Below, piece after piece: positions 1-8,497 of a stretch of DNA of 64,000 bases. Where the stretch lies: NCBI RefSeq assembly GCF_024662215.1, contig NZ_CP096115.1, positions 1,922,001 to 1,986,000 on the forward strand. Direction: 5' to 3'. A program made the translations under genes and the position numbers. A model generated the notes under the pieces. That model was not told the DNA's origin. It saw nothing but the letters and a program-made list of their open reading frames with translations, and did no database searches. Positions within the stretch are counted from its first letter, which is position 1, and each line of letters starts with the position of its first letter. Origin of the DNA: Methanoplanus endosymbiosus. GTDB lineage: Archaea > Halobacteriota > Methanomicrobia > Methanomicrobiales > Methanomicrobiaceae.

Positions 1-2
1 TC

Positions 3-1229
3 AATTCAATTGGGAAGACGTTTCAGCAACATGCTGGATTGAGCAATGCGGTTCGGGATCTAATCACACCCCAAAACACAAGGGAAGGTATGGATCTCTA
101 TGTTCGGGCCACATATCCGGATTTAATTACAATTGCACAATCACTTAATGATAATAATTATCTTGAAGCCATTAAAAACAGATTCAGTGCGGATAGTGCT
201 TGGTTGTGGTGTAGCGATGATATCGATAATGCAATCATGGAAGTTGTCAGTGATTATCGGATTTTTGATTCCAGTAATCATTTCATTGGAACAAAAACAT
301 CAATCCAAGATGTAATTAGAGAGTGGAATAATAAATTGAATGAGATCCGTATTCCTTTTGATATTATCCTGTCCTCTGAGGAACAGTTAACAAAACCACT
401 CACCATGCTCTTTAACATGTGTAAGACAAGATCACTCTCATCTTCTGATAAGAGGGAACTAAGTGATGTGTTACAGTCATATAAAATAGAGTTGGATGAA
501 TTTTTTTGTTCTGACACTCAAATTCGAATATTCAATGAGAATTTTTCTGATAAATTCGCCAATCTAAGTATAGACAAAATTAAGGATTTGTATTTATCTC
601 TTCCAAGAGGGCAGATTTATCAGTCAAAATCAGAATATGATCAGCGTGTTGTGGCTAAGATTGAAGATCTTCGCTGTGTTCAGCTCTATCAGCATCTAGA
701 AAGTGAATGGTATAGAATATCCGGAGAAGTGGATCCAAAAGTATGGTCTAACAAGTATGAACTGCCGATACTGTACCTTTTCGATGATGAACCTGGAAAA
801 GCAAGAGACCTTTGTTCCATTCTTTTAAATAAAGGATCCAGCGATGAATCTAAAATAGAGGGAGCAACAGCGTTCCTCAAAAACTGTTCTGACTTTGCAA
901 AAATTAAAGATATGGAATATATCCAGATGGTGTTCCAGAAAAAAATACTTGGGGATTATGAGTATGTAATTGAACCAGAGGATATTTCCGCCCTTATTTT
1001 GGAACTCAAGTCCAAAGTTGATGAAGACATCTATTCATGGGTTGACAAGAGAACTCTTGTAGATAAAGTCGTGGAGGACTATGCAAAAAAATCATATCTT
1101 AAATCAGGATTTACGAAAGCATTCTCAAAGATTGATAATATGTCTCCGGATGAGGCAAAAAAATATCTCAAAGATCTTATCAAAAACGATCTGCGGGTAG
1201 GTATTGCAATCATCAGGCGTTTGGAATGA
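3..1229 (+). CDS. brxC: BrxC/PglY-like BREX protein, C-terminal part (cut by window edge)
   Basis: The reading frame is open to the left edge, with in-frame codons before the TTG at 39, so this is the last ~408 residues of a longer protein. No catalytic motif is visible in this part. It is a soluble, mostly helical, charged C-terminus ending in IAIIRRLE. The assignment rests on context: it lies 24 bp upstream of a PglZ gene and a BrxL gene. That matches the brxC-pglZ-brxL order of BREX type 4, whose first gene (brxP) would be off the window. BrxC/PglY proteins are large P-loop ATPases of the phage-exclusion complex, and their ATPase domain is N-terminal, so it would be missing here. The region is AT-rich compared with genes after 5.3 kb. 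An unrelated PglZ-linked protein is possible. Confidence 0.55.
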   Translation, partial: NSIGKTFQQHAGLSNAVRDLITPQNTREGMDLYVRATYPDLITIAQSLNDNNYLEAIKNRFSADSAWLWCSDDIDNAIMEVVSDYRIFDSSNHFIGTKTSIQDVIREWNNKLNEIRIPFDIILSSEEQLTKPLTMLFNMCKTRSLSSSDKRELSDVLQSYKIELDEFFCSDTQIRIFNENFSDKFANLSIDKIKDLYLSLPRGQIYQSKSEYDQRVVAKIEDLRCVQLYQHLESEWYRISGEVDPKVWSNKYELPILYLFDDEPGKARDLCSILLNKGSSDESKIEGATAFLKNCSDFAKIKDMEYIQMVFQKKILGDYEYVIEPEDISALILELKSKVDEDIYSWVDKRTLVDKVVEDYAKKSYLKSGFTKAFSKIDNMSPDEAKKYLKDLIKNDLRVGIAIIRRLE

Positions 1230-1253
1230 TCCTGTAAATATTGGGTTAAGATC

Positions 1254-3590
1254 ATGAATTATCAGACATACGAAGAACTCTTTGAAAGAATTACCCAATC
1301 GCCAGCAACAAGATCAGAAACGATCATTGTGAATGTTAATTCCCATGAGAATTACACGAATCTTGTTAATAATTTTTTAGAGAAAAAACAGGTTCAATTA
1401 AGTAATTATGTCAAAGGGGATCAATACCCTGATCTTTTACAGTGCTATGCAGAAATAGAGAAAAGCGAAAATACTACTCTTGTATATGGCTTTTCACAAC
1501 ATATGATGATGATCTCCGAGAAAGAACGTCGTGAGATCTGGTCAAATATATTAAACAACATCAAGTTATCTACGACTCCACAACATAGAGTAATTTTTTT
1601 GTTTTACCAGATGGAAGATGTTCTGGCGAAGAAAATATACGATGATTTACGGTTAAATGAACGAATATTTCTTTTAAAAGATGTTCGGTCTGATCCAACT
1701 GGAAACGTATTTTTAATTTCAAATTCTGTAGAGGTTGAATCATCAAATTCTGAAAGGATCTTCTCTGGCTATAACCAGTATTTGCAGGAAGTAGAAATAA
1801 ATCCAGCAACTAATATTACCGTTGTCACAAAATTCACACATGATCCATACTCTGAGCGGCTAATACAGGTTACGCTGATTCCATCAGCGTACAAATATCT
1901 TGTTGTCAAAAAACAGTTCCCCAAGAGTATCCCTGAGTCAGTTGGAACCGCAGATAATTGGCTAACTTTGGTAAAAGATATCAAGGGAATTGCATCTGTA
2001 ACCACATATTTTTCATCTATTTTTAAAGGCCAGATGTCAAAATCCCTTTTGGGAGAATGGAATGATCTTGAAAGCCCTCAGAAAAAATGGTATGCTTGGC
2101 TTCATATGAAATTGCTATCTCTCAAAGATATCAATTATACCAGCTGTTTTGAAGAATATATTCAGTATGTATTGAGTTTAAGTAATTCTGTTGATAAATT
2201 AATTCATGAATATTATTTTGGGATACTAAAGATCTCTCCAAATGATCCTTGTTATCAAACATATTATAATGAGAGAAAAAAAGGATTGAAGGATCTGAAT
2301 AATAACCTAATTCTCAGTGAATATTGTGAGGAAGTTAGTCATTATGGCGAGACGATGATTTACTATCTCACCGATACTTCCGATTATGAGAAAAAACTTA
2401 TCCTTGAGTGGATTTCGGGAAAAACCTCTTTTGATTCAGAGACCCTTGGTCTGATTAAGTTAACATATCCTGACCTCTGGATATATCTAAAAGAATATTC
2501 CGTTCCTTTGGACATTTCGGATCACAATATTTATACAAAATATTTTCAGGCATATAAAGAACAAAAAGTTCAAAACAGACTTGATCCACTGTTTTGTAAG
2601 GAAGTAAATACTATTGCAAATGTAAAGGAGGGGGAACGCCCATATTATAGTCTCTCAACCCGTGAGGCAGCTTTTGAAAAACTAGATGTTCAGAATACAC
2701 CTGTTTATTTTATAGATTGTCTCGGGGCAGAATATCTAAGTTTTATTGAAGCCTTTTGTGATAAAAATAAATTATCTTGCTCTGTACAGCTTGTAACTGC
2801 CAAATTCCCAACAGAAACTGAGTATAATACCGAATTCAGGAACAAAAAAGGAATGGACTTGACAGAAATGCGTGAGTTAGATCAACTCAAGCATAAAGGA
2901 ATTGAAACATATTCTGGTGATAATCCAATTCTCCCCTATTATTTAATTAAGGAATTGGATATCCTTCGTAAATACCTTAACTCAATCCTTCAGACTGTTC
3001 AAAAAAATCAAAAAGTCGTGATTGTGACAGATCACGGTTCTTCACGGTTGTGCGTTCTGAGTAAACAATCCTGCGATAATGATTATTCATATGACGGAGA
3101 TGCAAAGAATGCTAAAAGAAGATACTGTGAAAATATGAGTGGTGACATATCTAACCCCCATTTGCTCAGAGATGGGAACTACTGTGTTTGGGCAAATTAT
3201 AACCAGTTTACTGTCCGGGGCCCTCCTCCTAAATGGGAGCTGCATGGAGGAGCGACTATTGAAGAAGTTGTCATTCCGCTCATTGAAATCTCTAAAGACA
3301 ATACAAAAATCAAACTTATCTGCAAGACCAATGAAATCAAGCTCAAAGTTGATCAGATTCCAATAGTAGAGTTTGTCACAATACCTAAATGTCAGAGCGT
3401 CGTCTTTGTTGTTGAGAAAGAAACATACTCATGTAATACATCCGATAACGGATCCGAATGGATATGTGTCTTACCAAAAAATATCAAAACGGGAACATAC
3501 ACTGGAATCGTGAGAACAAATGAGAAAAATGTGGGTGAGCTGTCCTTCTCAATCACAAAAGGACTTAAAAAGAAATCATTTGATTTGTAA
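1254..3590 (+). CDS. pglZ: PglZ-domain alkaline-phosphatase-fold protein (BREX)
   Basis: This 778-residue protein is a putative metal-dependent phosphatase-fold component of a BREX phage-defence system. The PglZ core lies in the C-terminal half. VYFIDCLGAEY (about residue 483) corresponds to the first metal-binding Asp. AKFPTETEYN follows. VVIVTDHGSSR (about 583) gives the TDHG metal site, and ELHGGATIEEVVIPL (about 662) is the typical HGG-x-EE-x-VP signature. The N-terminal ~400 residues are a helical family-specific region, and the last ~100 look like a beta-rich domain. It sits 24 bp after the brxC-like gene and 13 bp before brxL, so the three are probably one operon. The ATG at 1254 follows a weak TTAAG-type ribosome site. 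Confidence 0.85.
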   Translation: MNYQTYEELFERITQSPATRSETIIVNVNSHENYTNLVNNFLEKKQVQLSNYVKGDQYPDLLQCYAEIEKSENTTLVYGFSQHMMMISEKERREIWSNILNNIKLSTTPQHRVIFLFYQMEDVLAKKIYDDLRLNERIFLLKDVRSDPTGNVFLISNSVEVESSNSERIFSGYNQYLQEVEINPATNITVVTKFTHDPYSERLIQVTLIPSAYKYLVVKKQFPKSIPESVGTADNWLTLVKDIKGIASVTTYFSSIFKGQMSKSLLGEWNDLESPQKKWYAWLHMKLLSLKDINYTSCFEEYIQYVLSLSNSVDKLIHEYYFGILKISPNDPCYQTYYNERKKGLKDLNNNLILSEYCEEVSHYGETMIYYLTDTSDYEKKLILEWISGKTSFDSETLGLIKLTYPDLWIYLKEYSVPLDISDHNIYTKYFQAYKEQKVQNRLDPLFCKEVNTIANVKEGERPYYSLSTREAAFEKLDVQNTPVYFIDCLGAEYLSFIEAFCDKNKLSCSVQLVTAKFPTETEYNTEFRNKKGMDLTEMRELDQLKHKGIETYSGDNPILPYYLIKELDILRKYLNSILQTVQKNQKVVIVTDHGSSRLCVLSKQSCDNDYSYDGDAKNAKRRYCENMSGDISNPHLLRDGNYCVWANYNQFTVRGPPPKWELHGGATIEEVVIPLIEISKDNTKIKLICKTNEIKLKVDQIPIVEFVTIPKCQSVVFVVEKETYSCNTSDNGSEWICVLPKNIKTGTYTGIVRTNEKNVGELSFSITKGLKKKSFDL

Positions 3591-3603
3591 AGAGGATTAA
3601 GTC

Positions 3604-5052
3604 ATGGAAAATAAGTTACGGACAGTTTTTTCAGATATGGTAGTATATAAGAATCTCAAGGAGAGCAATTACTTCTCTGACCTCAGTATTCCTTCTTTTT
3701 TAAGGGATTGGATCATGCAGGAATATTCCGACGATAAAGGAAATATTGACTATGAGATTGTCGGAAAACAGATTGAACGGCTCTATCCCCAAAAAGATGA
3801 ATGGCTTTCAATAAAAGACCGAATTATTCAGGGAAATGAGTCTGTAAAAATCCTTACAAGAATCAGTGTGGATATTGATATCTCTACCAATGATATTACA
3901 TTCTCTCTTCCAATTTATGATTTATATAACAAATTAACATTGATTGAACCATGGATCTGGGATAAGTATAAGGATGAGCTTCTGGTTTCAAAAGAAATAT
4001 GGGGTATTGTTGAACTTGGATATTTACCGCCAGGAGATAATAAAAAAGATGGTAAAATTATCCTGAAGAGTTTTCAGAATTTCTGTCCCTATGAAATCGA
4101 TTTGGAATATTATAAGGAGGCGCGAAAAAACTTTACAATAGATGAGTGGATAGATGTTCTTCTTGGTGCAATAGACTACAATCCATTAGGATATAAAGAT
4201 AATATAGATAAAAGGACAATGCTTTCCCGTCTTCTACCCTTTACAGAGAAACGTGTTAATATTGTGGAGTTGGCACCAAAAGGTACTGGGAAATCTTACC
4301 TATTTGGAAGATTGAGCAAGTATGGCTGGCTGGCATCCGGTGGGAAGATGAGCCGGGCAAAAATGTTTTATGATCTTCAGAAAAAAACGACTGGCCTAGT
4401 TGGATCGTATGATTATATTGCATTTGATGAGGTGCAGACAATTTCTTTTTCTGATCCTTCTGAAATGAAGGGAGCACTCAAAGGATATCTTGAAAGTGGT
4501 GAGTGTTCTGTTGGTGATAAAAAAATTGTAGGCAAAACTGGAGTCATCCTTCTTGGAAACATCGATATGAATGATATGGATGAAAATTGTGATATGTTTC
4601 GCTCTCTTCCAAGGGTTTTCTATGAGAGTGCACTTATTGATAGATTCCATGGTTTTATTGCCGGGTGGAAAATTCCTCGAATGAATGAGGATCTTAAAGC
4701 ACAAGGATGGGCACTAAACTCTGAGTATTTTACAGATATTCTTCATCAACTACGTGATGATCTGAGTTATCGTGCGATTGTAAATGAGCTAGTTATTATC
4801 CCCCCTCAGTCTGATACCCGGGATGTAGAGGCAATTAAACGTTTGTGTACTGCTTATATCAAGCTCTTCTTCCCTCATGTCCATCAGGCATCAGATATTA
4901 GCATGTTCGATTTTATGACCTATTGTCTTAAGCCTGCTATAGATATGAGAACGATTATTAAGAGACAGTTAGCTATAATTGACCCGATTGAATTTGGTAA
5001 AAAAGGAGTCCCATATCTTTCAATGAAGGATGTACATGAAAAAAACAATTAG
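3604..5052 (+). CDS. brxL: BrxL-like AAA+ protein, compact form
   Basis: This 482-residue AAA+ ATPase is typical of BREX BrxL. An N-terminal ~215-residue region precedes the Walker A APKGTGKSYLFGRL (about residue 224) and the Walker B-type YIAFDEVQTI. A sensor-like segment GVILLGNIDMND and the conserved LIDRFHGFIAGWKIPR follow. BrxL of BREX type 1 is around 660-680 residues and carries a C-terminal Lon-like domain. Here the protein ends shortly after the AAA+ lid region with MKDVHEKNN and a TAG stop. No frameshifted continuation is visible, because frames after 5052 close quickly or encode the small zinc-ribbon ORF. It is either a naturally short subtype-4 form or a truncation. An AGAGGATTAAG ribosome site precedes the ATG. 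Confidence 0.82.
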   Translation: MENKLRTVFSDMVVYKNLKESNYFSDLSIPSFLRDWIMQEYSDDKGNIDYEIVGKQIERLYPQKDEWLSIKDRIIQGNESVKILTRISVDIDISTNDITFSLPIYDLYNKLTLIEPWIWDKYKDELLVSKEIWGIVELGYLPPGDNKKDGKIILKSFQNFCPYEIDLEYYKEARKNFTIDEWIDVLLGAIDYNPLGYKDNIDKRTMLSRLLPFTEKRVNIVELAPKGTGKSYLFGRLSKYGWLASGGKMSRAKMFYDLQKKTTGLVGSYDYIAFDEVQTISFSDPSEMKGALKGYLESGECSVGDKKIVGKTGVILLGNIDMNDMDENCDMFRSLPRVFYESALIDRFHGFIAGWKIPRMNEDLKAQGWALNSEYFTDILHQLRDDLSYRAIVNELVIIPPQSDTRDVEAIKRLCTAYIKLFFPHVHQASDISMFDFMTYCLKPAIDMRTIIKRQLAIIDPIEFGKKGVPYLSMKDVHEKNN

Positions 5053-5236
5053 GTGTTGTTACTGCAATACGGTCCTGAGTAAGGATGAAATTGGGGCAAC
5101 ACAGAAATTTATTCATCGAGAGACTAAGCAGTTCATGTGTTATAGTTGTCTTGCCGAGTTTGTTGAATGTACTGTTGATGAATTAAAATGTCAAATAGAG
5201 CGTTTTAAAGAGGAAGACTGTGGATTGTTTAAGTAA
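5036..5236 (+). CDS. Small zinc-ribbon protein overlapping the brxL 3' end
   Basis: From the ATG at 5036 this encodes 66 residues. A GAAGG ribosome site at 5025-5029 favours 5036 over the ATG at 5030. Four cysteines form two CxxC knuckles (CCYC near the N-terminus and CYSC about 25 residues later), a treble-clef or zinc-ribbon arrangement. A short acidic, helical tail contains two more cysteines. It overlaps brxL by 17 nt, so it is translationally coupled and belongs to the same operon. I recognise no named family. Small Zn-ribbon proteins often bind nucleic acid or a partner protein, and that is only inference here. Being the last gene of the island, it may be a subtype-specific accessory component. 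Confidence 0.65.
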   Translation: MKKTIRCCYCNTVLSKDEIGATQKFIHRETKQFMCYSCLAEFVECTVDELKCQIERFKEEDCGLFK

Positions 5237-5331
5237 TATTTTACATCCTAAGTTTGACAGTTGAATAATTTTGTAGGGTAAAATATGTTTTTGAACCAAG
5301 TGTCATACTTTGGATAATAAAATTAATCTCT

Positions 5332-5910
5332 CTACAAAACTCCTCTCTTCTTTAATTCGAAAAAGCAGCGTGCACATGCCCTGACATCGGCAGCTGCGTC
5401 ATGGGCGCCAGCAAACGATTCTCCGAATAATATTTCATGCAGTTCACTAAGTTTCGGCGTTTTATATCCGCCGTTCTTTCTTGGCAGTGCACAATAGTCC
5501 TTAACCGGTTTTGGTCTCATTGTGCATACTGACTCTTTATCCTCTATCTCGTTTTCGATGCCATATCTGGCTAATTCCGCACATACAACCGGATAATCAA
5601 AACTAATGTTATGGGCAACCAGACATCTTGATTTTTTTACTTCGGCACTGAATGCACTGAAAGCCTCTTTGCCCGGAATTCCAACTTTGAGTGCTTTTTG
5701 TCTTGTAATCCCATGAACTTTTACGGTCTGCATGGGTATGCTGAAGGTCAGCGGCTTCACGATTGCATCATATGAGCTCCTCTCCTCTCCGTCTTCTGAA
5801 TATCTGGCAAAGGCAATCTGAACAACCCTCGGCTGGATTATTTCATTGTTTGACGGATCATGGCTGCGTCTTGGAAATCCGTTGGTTTCAACATCGAAGA
5901 AGAGATACAT
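5332..5910 (-). CDS. DnaQ-like DEDDh 3'-5' exonuclease
   Basis: This protein of about 192 residues has the three exonuclease motifs of the DnaQ superfamily. Exo I is FFDVETNG (Asp and Glu), Exo II is LVAHNISFDYP, and Exo IIIh is GAHDAAADVRA with the catalytic His and Asp. It would remove nucleotides from DNA or RNA 3' ends using two metal ions. There is no polymerase or other domain attached. The ATG at 5910 (MYLFFDVET) is the compact start. An in-frame ATG at 5973 would add 21 residues without homology-like content, and neither has a clear ribosome site. It is the first gene after the BREX-like island and is transcribed toward it. The biological substrate cannot be told. Confidence 0.82.
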   Translation of the reverse strand: MYLFFDVETNGFPRRSHDPSNNEIIQPRVVQIAFARYSEDGEERSSYDAIVKPLTFSIPMQTVKVHGITRQKALKVGIPGKEAFSAFSAEVKKSRCLVAHNISFDYPVVCAELARYGIENEIEDKESVCTMRPKPVKDYCALPRKNGGYKTPKLSELHEILFGESFAGAHDAAADVRACARCFFELKKRGVL

Positions 5911-6038
5911 TATGCACAATTTTCGGAGAGCATTGTATTTGTAGGTTTTTGATTCGGAAGATTTACCCGGCATTTAAACTGCCAAAATATTATGATGTTT
6001 CAAAATGAAGGATGATATAATACGGGTGATTATGAATT

Positions 6039-6620
6039 ATGACTGGTGAAAACGAAGTAATCAAAGCAATACTGAACCGGAGAAGCATCAGGAATTATCG
6101 TGATGAGGAGGTTTCTGACGAAGAGATTAAAAAGCTGATCAATGCCGGAATACATGCACCGTCTGCTCTTGCACTTCAGCCGTGGAGTTTTGTTGTAGTG
6201 AAGGACCGGAAACTTATGGATAAGGTCTCGGACTATGCAAAGCCGATAGTCATCGAGAGCCTGAAAAAAGCAAAGACGGGCGGGATGACTAAGAAGTACC
6301 TTGAGATGGTCGGGGAGGAGGGATTTTCTATATTTTACAATGCACCGCATCTTCTACTTATTCTCGGCCGGAATGATCTTTTATATTCTGATATCGACTG
6401 TTCCTTATGTGCTGAAAATATCATGCTCGCCGGAGCATCGCTTGGGATAGGGACATGCTGGATCGGTTCTGCAAAAACCGCAGAGAACAGTCCGGAACTG
6501 ATGGGTGAGCTTAAAATTCCGGATGGCTGTCACATCGTCGCCCCGATAATATTCGGCTACAGGGCAGAAGAGCCTGAAACTCCTGCCAGAAACCCAGCCG
6601 AGATCACCTGGCTGAAGTGA
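6039..6620 (+). CDS. Nitroreductase-family FMN oxidoreductase
   Basis: The 193-residue protein begins with the classic nitroreductase N-terminus: ILNRRSIRNYRDEEV, followed by APSALALQPWSFVVV. These segments bind FMN phosphate and the isoalloxazine edge. LGIGTCWIGSA and a C-terminal GYRAEEPETPARNP complete the fold. Such enzymes are homodimeric NAD(P)H:acceptor reductases, and the natural substrate is unknown. A GGTGATT ribosome site lies before the ATG. The gene is single, convergent with the DUF3307 gene. A second, diverged copy of only its last ~18 codons lies 1.8 kb downstream at 8426-8482, which points to a past duplication or rearrangement. Confidence 0.85.
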   Translation: MTGENEVIKAILNRRSIRNYRDEEVSDEEIKKLINAGIHAPSALALQPWSFVVVKDRKLMDKVSDYAKPIVIESLKKAKTGGMTKKYLEMVGEEGFSIFYNAPHLLLILGRNDLLYSDIDCSLCAENIMLAGASLGIGTCWIGSAKTAENSPELMGELKIPDGCHIVAPIIFGYRAEEPETPARNPAEITWLK

Positions 6621-6699
6621 AAAAAAGGCTATTGATATGGTTTGGTTATACTTCCCATGCAGATACTGTTTAGACAGTTTATCTGTCCCTGTCTTCCGA

Positions 6700-7533
6700 T
6701 TAAGGTAATATTCCGTATGACATGCTCAATATATTCGTCAGCCCGCTCAATGATCCCGGAGATAATACTGCCAATGAAAAAAGAGTTGCAAGACCTGCAA
6801 GTATTACAATTGTCATGCTAAGAAATGTTCCAAGAAGATAGTATTCGACCAGATCATTTCTCTCTTCCCTGAACCTGAATATAGATTTAGCGGTTATCAG
6901 GAATCCTATTGCTGCATACTGATTAATTAACAAAAATGTCAGTACCAGAATTCTTTCAAGATAACCAATTAATCTTCCCGCATTATCAAGATTCTCGTAT
7001 TTAACCTCTGAAAATGTGCCGTCTTCTTTTTTATTATCATTGGCAGTTATTTGATTCCTTAAAGGTTTTAGTGCATAATTTATCAGGAATCCTGATGGTC
7101 GGATTATGATAAGGTAAGCTGTTATTATTGTCAGAAGGAGCAGGTTTTCAAATATTTCCGGAGTAGATATTGCCAAATCCGGGCCACTAAACCCTTTAAT
7201 TATCACTATGATTCCAAATAATACCAGGATATGCAGAACCTGATCAAAAATAAATGAAAACACAGGCATTTTTCCTTTTGAATCAAGATAGACCTTTAAT
7301 ATGTCAATTGCAGCATGAGTTACAAATACCAGGGGAATAATCCATAATGCACTGAGTAAACCTGAAAAAAGATATGTTAGTGCCGCAACAAGAAATGAGT
7401 GAATGTATAACTTTTTTGATCTCCAGATATTCTCTCTTTTATCTTCGACCCATTCATCTTTCTGAAGGTAAAAGTCACCAATCAGGTGTGCGATGAACAT
7501 TCTGAGAAACACTGCCTGAACTGCAATGATCAT
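6700..7533 (-). CDS. DUF3307 integral membrane protein
   Basis: This 277-residue protein has about six to seven hydrophobic segments. It starts with the DUF3307 signature FIAHLIGDFYLQKDEWVEDKR, where His, Asp and charged residues lie next to the first helix. A hydrophilic loop of about 45 residues separates the N-terminal four-helix part from the C-terminal helices. A GGAG ribosome site sits seven bases before the ATG. It lies directly downstream of the SatD-like gene on the same strand, with an 82-bp gap, and I know this pairing as common for DUF3307 proteins. Function is unknown. A membrane effector or transporter controlled by the SatD partner is inference. Confidence 0.75.
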   Translation of the reverse strand: MIIAVQAVFLRMFIAHLIGDFYLQKDEWVEDKRENIWRSKKLYIHSFLVAALTYLFSGLLSALWIIPLVFVTHAAIDILKVYLDSKGKMPVFSFIFDQVLHILVLFGIIVIIKGFSGPDLAISTPEIFENLLLLTIITAYLIIIRPSGFLINYALKPLRNQITANDNKKEDGTFSEVKYENLDNAGRLIGYLERILVLTFLLINQYAAIGFLITAKSIFRFREERNDLVEYYLLGTFLSMTIVILAGLATLFSLAVLSPGSLSGLTNILSMSYGILP

Positions 7534-7615
7534 TGTTCAGCTCCGTCAATTAGTTCTCTATACCTTTCAATCCAGGCTGTGACAGAACTACAGTGGCGAA
7601 GTCATGTTATTTAAA

Positions 7616-8296
7616 TTAACTCTGGATTGAAGGCCTTATTTGGCTTCTTTTTATGACGATCAGGCATTGTGTCACAGCCTGAATCATCACCTTAGCTGAA
7701 TCAAAATTTGCTGAGTTTAATTTTGATGATACATTGCTCTGGCTGATATTCAGGATTTCAGCAGTTTCCATCTGGTTTTTCCCGGATAATGTATAATAAA
7801 CAACTTTTGCTTGATTTGATGTCCATTTTGAGATTACTGCGTCCAAAAGGGCACATTCAGTCTTTAGTTCTCTGTTTACTTCCGGAAAATTCGTTTTGAT
7901 AACCGTTTTTTGTCTTTTTTTATCCATCCTGTCAAGTTCCGGCCCGGAATTTCTGAATGCTTCGCCATCGGAACTGCTAATATTTTCTTCATTATAGTGA
8001 TCTATGTCCCCTACACCAATGGCGATCCTTACATCAGGTCTGATCTTACTTTTGGAATCAAATTTGCGGGAAATGATATAGGCTCTGATGATCAATGCAG
8101 TACTAAGGGCATCTCCTGGTGAAGGCAGAACCGCCTGAAAACTATCTCCCCGGAAGATTTGATAAATAAGTCCTCTCTCTTTCAAAATGCTTAGGATTTC
8201 CCGCAGGCAATTCACATAGTTGATTCTGTCTTCTTCTTCCAGTTTTGAATAGTCAGTTAAATCTCCGGTTAGAGCTGCAAATAATCTTTTACTCAT
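7616..8296 (-). CDS. SatD-family protein: cyclase-like domain plus C-terminal HTH
   Basis: From the ATG at 8296 it encodes about 226 residues. An upstream in-frame TTG lies before the GGAGAGAGA ribosome site and is unlikely to be used. The N-terminal ~145 residues follow the SatD pattern: AALTGDLTDYSKL, then IFRGDSFQAVLP, RIAIGVGDID and SSDGEAFRNSG. This strongly resembles the fold of class III nucleotidyl cyclases, but the usual catalytic set cannot be confirmed by eye. The last ~60 residues hold a sigma70-region-4-like helix-turn-helix (GKNQMETAEILNISQSNVSSK). It precedes the DUF3307 membrane protein in a probable operon. A regulator that senses or makes a nucleotide is inference. Confidence 0.7.
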   Translation of the reverse strand: MSKRLFAALTGDLTDYSKLEEEDRINYVNCLREILSILKERGLIYQIFRGDSFQAVLPSPGDALSTALIIRAYIISRKFDSKSKIRPDVRIAIGVGDIDHYNEENISSSDGEAFRNSGPELDRMDKKRQKTVIKTNFPEVNRELKTECALLDAVISKWTSNQAKVVYYTLSGKNQMETAEILNISQSNVSSKLNSANFDSAKVMIQAVTQCLIVIKRSQIRPSIQS

Positions 8297-8425
8297 CTTT
8301 TGTCTCTCTCTCTCTCCAAATATCAACTAATAATATGATAATGTTGCATTATAGTGTTTTATTGTAATATTGTGCTGTGGCATGATATTTATGATTTATC
8401 ATGTTCTAATTGGAAATCTGTGAAA

Positions 8426-8482
8426 GTAGAAGAACCTGATACTCCTGTTAAGAACCCACCGGAGATTACCTGGCTAAAGTGA
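8426..8482 (+). pseudogene. Remnant: duplicated C-terminal tail of a nitroreductase gene
   Basis: Reading from 8426 gives VEEPDTPVKNPPEITWLK followed by TGA. The end of the intact nitroreductase at 6039-6620 reads AEEPETPARNPAEITWLK followed by TGA, so 14 of 18 residues are identical. The DNA matches with mainly third-position changes, so the scrap evolved as coding sequence before decay or transfer. Nothing upstream of 8426 resembles the rest of the gene. It is a leftover of a second nitroreductase gene, most of which was deleted. Confidence 0.8.
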
Positions 8483-8497
8483 AATTCCGGATGATGT

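Noticed and set aside
5030-5236. Frameshifted continuation of brxL into the downstream ORF
   Set aside because: The downstream frame encodes a self-contained zinc-ribbon with its own ribosome site, not a Lon-like domain.
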